A DNA stretch of 64,000 nt, taken from Aaosphaeria pasadenensis. Taxonomy: Eukaryota; Ascomycota; Dothideomycetes; Pleosporales. Below the pieces are notes generated by a model. It was not told the DNA's origin and searched no databases. It saw only the letters and a list, made by a program, of their open reading frames with translations. This document shows, piece after piece, positions 58,053 through 64,000 of the stretch. Both the position numbers and the translations under genes were made by a program. Where the stretch lies: assembly GCA_022813625.1 (NCBI GenBank), contig JAKLMB010000005.1:1116001-1180000 (forward strand). The letters are read 5' to 3'. The stretch's first letter is position 1. Each line of letters opens with the position of its first letter.

Positions 58053-59488
58053 ATGAAGTTCACGAGTCTGACAACTCTTCTCTTTGCGACCGCTGCTTTT
58101 GGAGGTGTTGTGAAGCGCGAGGAATCGCAATTCAAATTCGGGCAGCCAATTGACGGCAAGGGCAAAGGAGCACCAATCCTAGGTACGAAAACTTACCGCT
58201 CCATCATGTTTGAATACAGCTGACCAAATCAAGGTGGAACAAACAAAGATGTCGACCTAGCAAACCCTTCCAATCTGGGTGAGCAAAGTACCGATGCTGG
58301 TACGGTGCCCAACTTGAAGTGGAGATTCTCCGATTCCAAGACGAAAATCTTCCCGGGTGGATGGGTCAGGGAGCAGGTCGACAATGACCTTCCTCAGAGC
58401 CATGACATTGCTGCAGCCCAACAACATTTGAAGAAGGGTGCCATTCGCGAGCTCCACTGGCACAGAGTTGTGAGTAATCTGACCGTCGCAAGAAGAGAAG
58501 AATGCTAATAGTAATAGGCCGAGTGGGGTTTCGTGTATGCCGGCCGTGTTCTCGTCTCTGCTGTTGATGAGAACGGAAAATATCAAGTTGACATCCTCGA
58601 GTATGGAGACATTTGGTACTTCCCCAAGGGTCAAGCACATACTGTCCAGGGTCTCGACGACGAGAACGAGTACCTCCTAGTCTTCGACGATGGAGACTTC
58701 GACCGAGCTGGAACCACCTTCAACCTCGATGACTGGATCGCAAGAACTCCCAAGCACATCCTGGCTAAGAACTTCGGTGTTCCCGAATCAGTCTTTGACA
58801 AGGTCCCCGAAAAGAATCCGTACATCCTCAACAGCACATCCAGCACCCATAATGTTACAGGTGGCAACGGAGAGCTTGTTGGCAACAGCTCCTACGTCTA
58901 CCACACTTTCCAACACCCATCCGAGCCTGTTGCTGGAGGCGGTGGTGTCTTCTACAAGATTGACTCTACCAACTTCCCAATCTCAACTACGATCGCATCC
59001 ACTTTCGTCATTCTGGAGCCTGGAGGTTTGAGGGAATTGCACTGGCACCCAACCGTGAGTCACATTCTGTTTTTATTCACAGGCAGTACGAAGCTAATTA
59101 ATTGCTCTGTAGGCTGAAGAATGGTTGTACTTCCACGAAGGCACTGCCCGAGCAACAGTATTCACTGGCAACGGTAACTCCCGCACCTTCGACTTCTCCG
59201 CGGGAGACACAGCAGTGTTCCCCGATAACAGTGGTAAGTAAAGATTGATTGACACACTCGCTTTCAGTAACTTACACATTCAAAGGTCATTACATCGAGA
59301 ACACCTCGAAGGATCAGAACTTGACCTGGATTGAGATCTACAAGAGCGACCGCGTGGCAGACGTTTCCCTTACACAATGGCTCGCGCTGACCCCAGCTGA
59401 TATCGCGGCGGCAGTACTTAAGGTCCCGATCGAGTTCGTCGAGACCTTGAAGAAGGAGAAGCAAGTCCTTATCAAGGGTTCGAAGTAG
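58053..59488 (+). CDS. Secreted bicupin, oxalate-decarboxylase-like
   Basis: Five exons (58053-58182, 58234-58469, 58518-59054, 59113-59233, 59286-59488) give 408 residues. A signal peptide (MKFTSLTTLLFATAAFGGVV) is followed by KR, a likely Kex2 site. Two cupin domains each carry a manganese site: RELHWHRVAEWGF and RELHWHPTAEEWLYF, both His-x-His-x4-Glu, each split by an intron after the second His, so the two halves share an intron position and probably arose by duplication. The distal His of each domain is in KGQAHTVQG and DNSGHYIEN. The family converts oxalate to formate and CO2. However, the lid loop that reads SENST in Bacillus OxdC appears here as DRAGT, without the catalytic Glu, so activity may differ. 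Confidence 0.88.
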
Positions 59489-60622
59489 CATCAGCATCAA
59501 GCATCAAGCGCGCTTTTCTATTCTTTATCGGCCACAATGGGTCGAACCCTTAAGTAGAGGCAGCATACCTCATATGAATCATCTGCCTGTAGGCTTGACG
59601 TCATTAATCATTAATAGTAATTGTATATTATTAATCACACATCTGCATTGAGCTTGTCGCACTAAATTTTCTGGATGGTATATAGTGTCATCATGGGGAT
59701 CAGGATCGAGTGTGACTCCAAATCCTTGTTCCATCGAAATCCTTGGATGGAAGCGCTCCCAAAAGCGAATGCCACACAGTCGCAACAATCTCAGAACAAA
59801 CACCTCAACCAGATCGCGTATGACTTGCAGCATCAGCACTTGAAACATGATCCCCAACCTCCCGCCTCAGCGTATGATTTTCATTGTTTGCCCAGCGTCG
59901 GCAAGCTGCATGCCCGGGGACATTCCTTGCGCGGGACCACGACCTGCAAGCAGGCGAAGTGGGCTATGCTTCGAATACGACGGTGATCATCAGAAACAAA
60001 AATACTTTGGGGGGAGCTCGTTGCTTTTTGAAGGCACGGAATAATGATTAACTTACAGATGAATGAAACCTAGTCCTTAGAATGTGCATGCGTGACTGCA
60101 GTTATGAAAGACAGCGGTTTGCCGAGATCCGGCTGGGTGATTGGCTGAAACTGGGGTTCTCTATGTGCCCCCAACTCTCAACCTTCAAAAGTAAGTACAC
60201 GATCTAGAACAGCAGCAAAGACTACGTCAAGAAAGGCATGAGAAAGTCAATTGTGCACTGAAACGAACCGAGAAGGTACATATCTTGCAAGGATGCATAC
60301 CTAGCATACCTAGCCCTACGAAGCAATCTACCTGTCCCCATTCGGCAATCGATTCATCCGCGCGCTCCTACAGCACCGCCCATGTGGCACAAGCAGAGAG
60401 ACAGGTATGCAAGGCCCGCCTCATGACCCTCTCATACGCCTCTTTGTTGGCACGTTTGGATCTTGCAGAAGCAATCATCCCTGAGCATGTTGCCGGCCAG
60501 GAAACAAAATGAACCCTACAGCCTTGTGCTAGGGGCGACCTAGCAATTCCCATTCTCTCCGCTGCACTTTTTCGGTTTTCTTTTGGAGATCATCGCGAAA
60601 CTTTTCTACATGGACGACCGCG
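59489..60622. other. Intergenic region
   Basis: 3' flank of the bicupin gene and promoter of the membrane protein. Short frames (59675-59986, 60285-60512) show no motif. Confidence 0.5.
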
Positions 60623-62047
60623 ATGCATATGTTTCTCAATAAGAGAGTAGCTTGTCCCTCTGGAAAGCTCTTCTATCAATGCGCGAGTCCTCAGTACCAA
60701 GGGTGCTGCTCGGTGGACGCTTGTCACTCGAACGGCTGCCCTGATGATGATCAAGGTATGTATCATCGATTGCGAAGCTGCGAAGACAGCAAGAACAAGA
60801 ACAAACAAACGCCTACAACACCTTTAATTTAGTAGGAGTACAGTATTGCGTCAAATTTCGCAAGCCCAAAGAAATCGTGTAGCTGGACACGCACCAAGCA
60901 AACAATTCTTGCAAAAGCGACCATTTACTGACTTGATATCACAGCTACCACAACCTCAAAACCAACATCTACAACGCCAACCGCAAAACCCAGCCCACCA
61001 AATGCAATCCCTACAGTCGAAACTCTCGCATCCATAGAAGGCGACAAGACCGTTTACATCACCGTAACCCATGAGCCCACTTCAACCTCATTACCCGACC
61101 TCACATCTCTCAATGCCTCCTCAAAACCACCAATTGGCCCCATCGTAGGCGGCGTCGTCGGCGGAACCACCATCATCATCATATCCCTCCTTCTCCTTCT
61201 CTTCTACCGGCGCAAAAAGCGCCAGAATGAACAGCGTCGCGCGACGCTCCCACCCCCTTACCAAACCACAACCGACCCAGATATGTCTTCGCAGCTCTAC
61301 AGCAGTACGTCATTCCCCTCCCCTCCCCTCCCTAACATTCCATGCAACCCTGTCCCCATTTCCAGGAGGAGGAAAACCACTCGAAACTGACAAGTCGCAC
61401 AAGGTGCAACGGTGGTCGCTGGATCCGAGACTAGCGAGAAGGCGGGTATACTCAGGGATGCGACGTCGACTTCGGATTCCACGTACGCCACCACAGACCC
61501 GGACGACGATCATGGTGCTGCGCGAAGCAGTCCTCGCCACATGCGCCACCGCGGCAACGACAGCAATAGCAACGGCTACAATAATAATAGCAGCAGCGGA
61601 AGGGACTCGTTGCCGCCACAGTTGGATGGCAGGATGGTGAGACCCATGACTGAGATTGGGGGCGGCGAGGTCCTTGGCGTCATTCCTGAGCTCCCTGCGG
61701 CGGAGCTCAGACAGGACCGCCGGCGAAGTCTCCGTCTGGACACTCACATTGCTGTGCGAAGAAGTATGGCGAGACAGTCGAGTTTGGAACCAGGGAGTCT
61801 TGGAAGTGGTGGTGGTGGTGGTGGTGGTGTGGAGAGCGATCGTCGGGTCGGGGGGAGATCGCAAGGGGAGGATGGGGCGGGAGGTGAAAGACATGACCAC
61901 GTGATGAGCTGGATGCAGCTTTCTTCCCTGGCGAGAAAGGACAGCTCGGCGCGTCTGTCGCAGCCACATAATGCCCCCGATCACTCTGCGGCTGTGTGGG
62001 GAAACATGACAATGCCTAGGGCAGGGCATGGTCGCACGACATCGTGA
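60623..62047 (+). CDS. Single-pass membrane protein with Cys-rich N-terminus
   Basis: Three exons (60623-60755, 60945-61304, 61404-62047) give 378 residues. The N-terminus has a Cys motif found in many fungal membrane proteins (ACPSGKLFYQC, QGCCSVDAC, GCPDDD). A Thr/Pro/Ser stalk follows, then one transmembrane helix (IVGGVVGGTTIIIISLLLLL) with a basic stop-transfer FYRRKKRQ, and a long disordered, Ser/Gly/Asn-rich cytoplasmic tail containing a Gly run. There is no cleavable signal peptide before the Cys motif, so an N-out signal-anchor is implied. The last acceptor is chosen at 61403 (CACAAG, after a CTGAC branch) because it keeps the long tail frame open; the stronger-looking TTTCCAG at 61365 leads into a different, shorter frame. 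The role may be cell-surface sensing, by analogy only. Confidence 0.65.
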
Positions 62048-62178
62048 CGGAGCTATATGATTAATGTAACTTTCTAATTGTATAGATATAACATAGGGAC
62101 AGATGGTTAAACACCGAATTCTACATAGTCAGCGGCTCGTATACCTTAGGCATCTATGGGTGGGTAGGGGAGAACTCT

Positions 62179-63228
62179 TCACTTCCTCCTCGCGAGAACA
62201 AACAGTCTAGGATATCCCAAAAGCACGTTCCCGTCCTCCAACTTGGTATACACTTCTGAAAGTCTCTTCTCATACTCTTTCTCAAATGCACCCTTCGCCT
62301 CTTCATCTCCCTCCATCCTCACCAGATACGGTCCCAATCCAGTCGTAGCAACCCAATCTACAATCCCTCTCGCATCTTTGATGACGTGCTTGTACTCCGT
62401 CCGCCATATATTCACAGTGTCCGCCGATGACACGAGGACGTTGTACCATGATTCCGCTGCCTCGATGGGATCGAGATCAGGTCGAGTCTTATCAGCCAAG
62501 TCGCCGATTCGCACGTCAGTGAAGTACTTAGACCATGGCTTTGAAGGTTCAGATGCAACAGCTCGCATAAGAGAGTGTGTCGGTGCGTCGTAGTTATCCG
62601 GGACCTGGATAGCGACTACAGAGCCTGAGGGGAGGGAGTTGAAGACTCGAGAGACCGTCTCTAGGCGCTTGGGTGAACGCAGCCAGTGGACTGCGGCGTT
62701 TGAGAAGACGAGTACGGGACTTTGATCGGACGATGATGGTAGTGTCCAGGCGCCGATGTCGCCTTTGATGAATTCGGCGTTGGGGAGCGCTGCTCGCGCT
62801 TTTTCGAGCATATCTGGTGATGTGTCGATGCCGGTGGCTTTGGCATCAGGGAAGGCGGAAAGAAGAGCGGAGGTGCTGTTTCCTGGCCCGCATCCGAGGT
62901 CGTAGATTCGCGTTGGGGGCGCTGGGAAGTGTTGGATCACTTGAGCGACCAGATCGTTGACGGGACGGGTGCGCTCGTTGCCGTATTTCATGTACTTGGT
63001 CGCTGACCAGTCATGCTTCTTAGCTTCTTGAGCCTGGGACATGGCTGCCGTCCTGTGTAGGGAACGGGCTTGTGACCAATTGATGCGTAGTCGGCTTTCT
63101 TCCCTTCGATGAATAGCTGATTGAGCTGTTGACCCAAGCCTGGACAGGAGAAGGAACTGGGGTTCACTTCTAGATGTTCGAATTGTTGGAACTGCGATCG
63201 AAAAATTTAGACGAACTCCCCGAAACAT
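62179..63228 (-). CDS. SAM-dependent methyltransferase, trans-aconitate methyltransferase-like
   Basis: A single-exon frame of 349 residues. The core begins at HDWSATKYMKYGNERTRPV, the usual start of trans-aconitate 2-methyltransferases, followed by the SAM-binding motif IYDLGCGPGNST, the acidic GIDTSPDML, GDIGAW and the family sequence FSNAAVHWL. A second ATG at 63042 gives 287 residues, the normal family length. The 62 extra residues from the ATG at 63228 are rich in Arg and Ser with almost no acids, like a mitochondrial presequence, which would fit a tricarboxylic-acid-cycle by-product as substrate. Both forms may be made. The protein ends YPRLFVLARRK. It converges with the membrane protein gene at 62047. 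The minus coding strand is C-rich early and G-rich late. Confidence 0.87.
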   Translation of the reverse strand: MFRGVRLNFSIAVPTIRTSRSEPQFLLLSRLGSTAQSAIHRREESRLRINWSQARSLHRTAAMSQAQEAKKHDWSATKYMKYGNERTRPVNDLVAQVIQHFPAPPTRIYDLGCGPGNSTSALLSAFPDAKATGIDTSPDMLEKARAALPNAEFIKGDIGAWTLPSSSDQSPVLVFSNAAVHWLRSPKRLETVSRVFNSLPSGSVVAIQVPDNYDAPTHSLMRAVASEPSKPWSKYFTDVRIGDLADKTRPDLDPIEAAESWYNVLVSSADTVNIWRTEYKHVIKDARGIVDWVATTGLGPYLVRMEGDEEAKGAFEKEYEKRLSEVYTKLEDGNVLLGYPRLFVLARRK

Positions 63229-64000
63229 ATCTCTTTTGCAAGCGATGCCTAACCAGTCTCCTGTATGTATTGAGATTGAAAGTCTAGAATGCTACGCTCC
63301 AGTTAATCAAAGCCAATGGCAAGCCGGCCAAATATTAATATTGAGATGGAAGAGATGACGTTGGTAAACCGCGGCCGAGCGACGTTTACTAGGAGTGAGC
63401 TTCAGCCAATAGCGCTGACGCGCTAAAAAAGTTGATGGTCTGCAGGTCAATGGATTGCCGTATTGGGAAATGCGCTTGCGGATCGATCATTATACACGAC
63501 GGAAAAACAACAACAGCGAGTGCAAGGAGAAGCGGATATGCAACTCTGCTGTTAAGCCGGCGGCATGAATGTTGAGTCCCAGTTGTCTGCAGTTACGATG
63601 GACCTCACACATTAAACATGATCAAGATACATGATGAAGTGGGTAACCATTGTACGGTATTTCCATTTCCTATCAGTGCAGTCCTATGCTGCATATGGCT
63701 TTAATTACAGGATGTATTTCTTGCTGTGACCGACAACCCCTTTGAGCATTAACGAGACTCTTCAGCGCTTTACTCCGTGAATCCTTTTAGCTTGCCCATG
63801 GACCATCCATGAGTTGCGTGTTGCTAGCCTCCAAACGCTGGCAATCCGACCCACAAGTAACGCCCTTGATGTTCTAATGTCACAATTTTCTGACCCCCAT
63901 AAACTTTCTGTTGCCTTCAGTTGAAGGAGTTGGTCAACCTTATCCTTGACAGCGCCGGCACACCTTGAAGCGACAGCCCGTGCATCTAAAGATATAGGCC
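63229..64000. other. Intergenic region at the right edge
   Basis: Promoter side of the methyltransferase gene, with no supported gene. Confidence 0.45.

Overview
The window looks like nuclear DNA from a filamentous ascomycete (Pezizomycotina). Coding is broken by short introns (about 46-99 nt) with GTRNGT-type donors and CTRAC-like branch points. There are two Zn2Cys6 zinc-cluster regulators, several secreted oxidoreductases and long regulatory spacers. I assembled the gene models by hand by joining reading frames at splice sites that restore family motifs. Exon coordinates are in each entry. I saw no convincing tRNA, rRNA, transposon or CRISPR array. The species cannot be named from the sequence.

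Left end (0.5-7.5 kb): a HAD-family hydrolase and an FAD-dependent amine/amino-acid oxidoreductase converge. The oxidoreductase is divergent from a seven-exon zinc-cluster regulator. This could be a small catabolic unit with its own regulator. A conserved acidic protein of unknown function (7.9-9.5 kb) is divergent from POL32, the third subunit of DNA polymerase delta (10.4-12.1 kb).

From 12.1 to 21.6 kb there is mostly non-coding DNA with many simple repeats. Its only clear gene is a flavin-binding pyridoxamine-oxidase-like protein (17.0-18.0 kb). It ends in a pyrimidine-rich leader before a conserved fungal protein of unknown function (21.6-22.5 kb).

From 23.6 to 34.8 kb is a dense housekeeping block: tubulin cofactor D, a CCA-adding enzyme read in one frame into a TTI2-like domain, and the TRAPPIII subunit TRAPPC8/Trs85. 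A sorbose-reductase-like short-chain dehydrogenase closes it.

From 36.5 to 62 kb the genes are spread out and largely secreted or membrane-bound: a secreted protein of unknown function, a bilirubin-oxidase-like multicopper oxidase, a secreted selenium-binding-protein-like propeller, an oxalate-decarboxylase-like bicupin and a single-pass membrane protein. Interspersed are a Thr/Pro-rich protein, a second zinc-cluster regulator, an AlkB-type dioxygenase and a multipass membrane protein. A trans-aconitate methyltransferase-like gene lies at the right end.

Most notable observations: the uninterrupted CCA1-TTI2 reading frame with an internal 65-nt candidate intron that would release CCA1 alone; a recurrent switch within genes from a C-rich to a G-rich coding strand; in-frame basic N-terminal extensions suggesting dual mitochondrial targeting in three genes; a probable GC-AG intron in POL32; and an upstream ORF whose stop overlaps the TRAPPC8 start codon.
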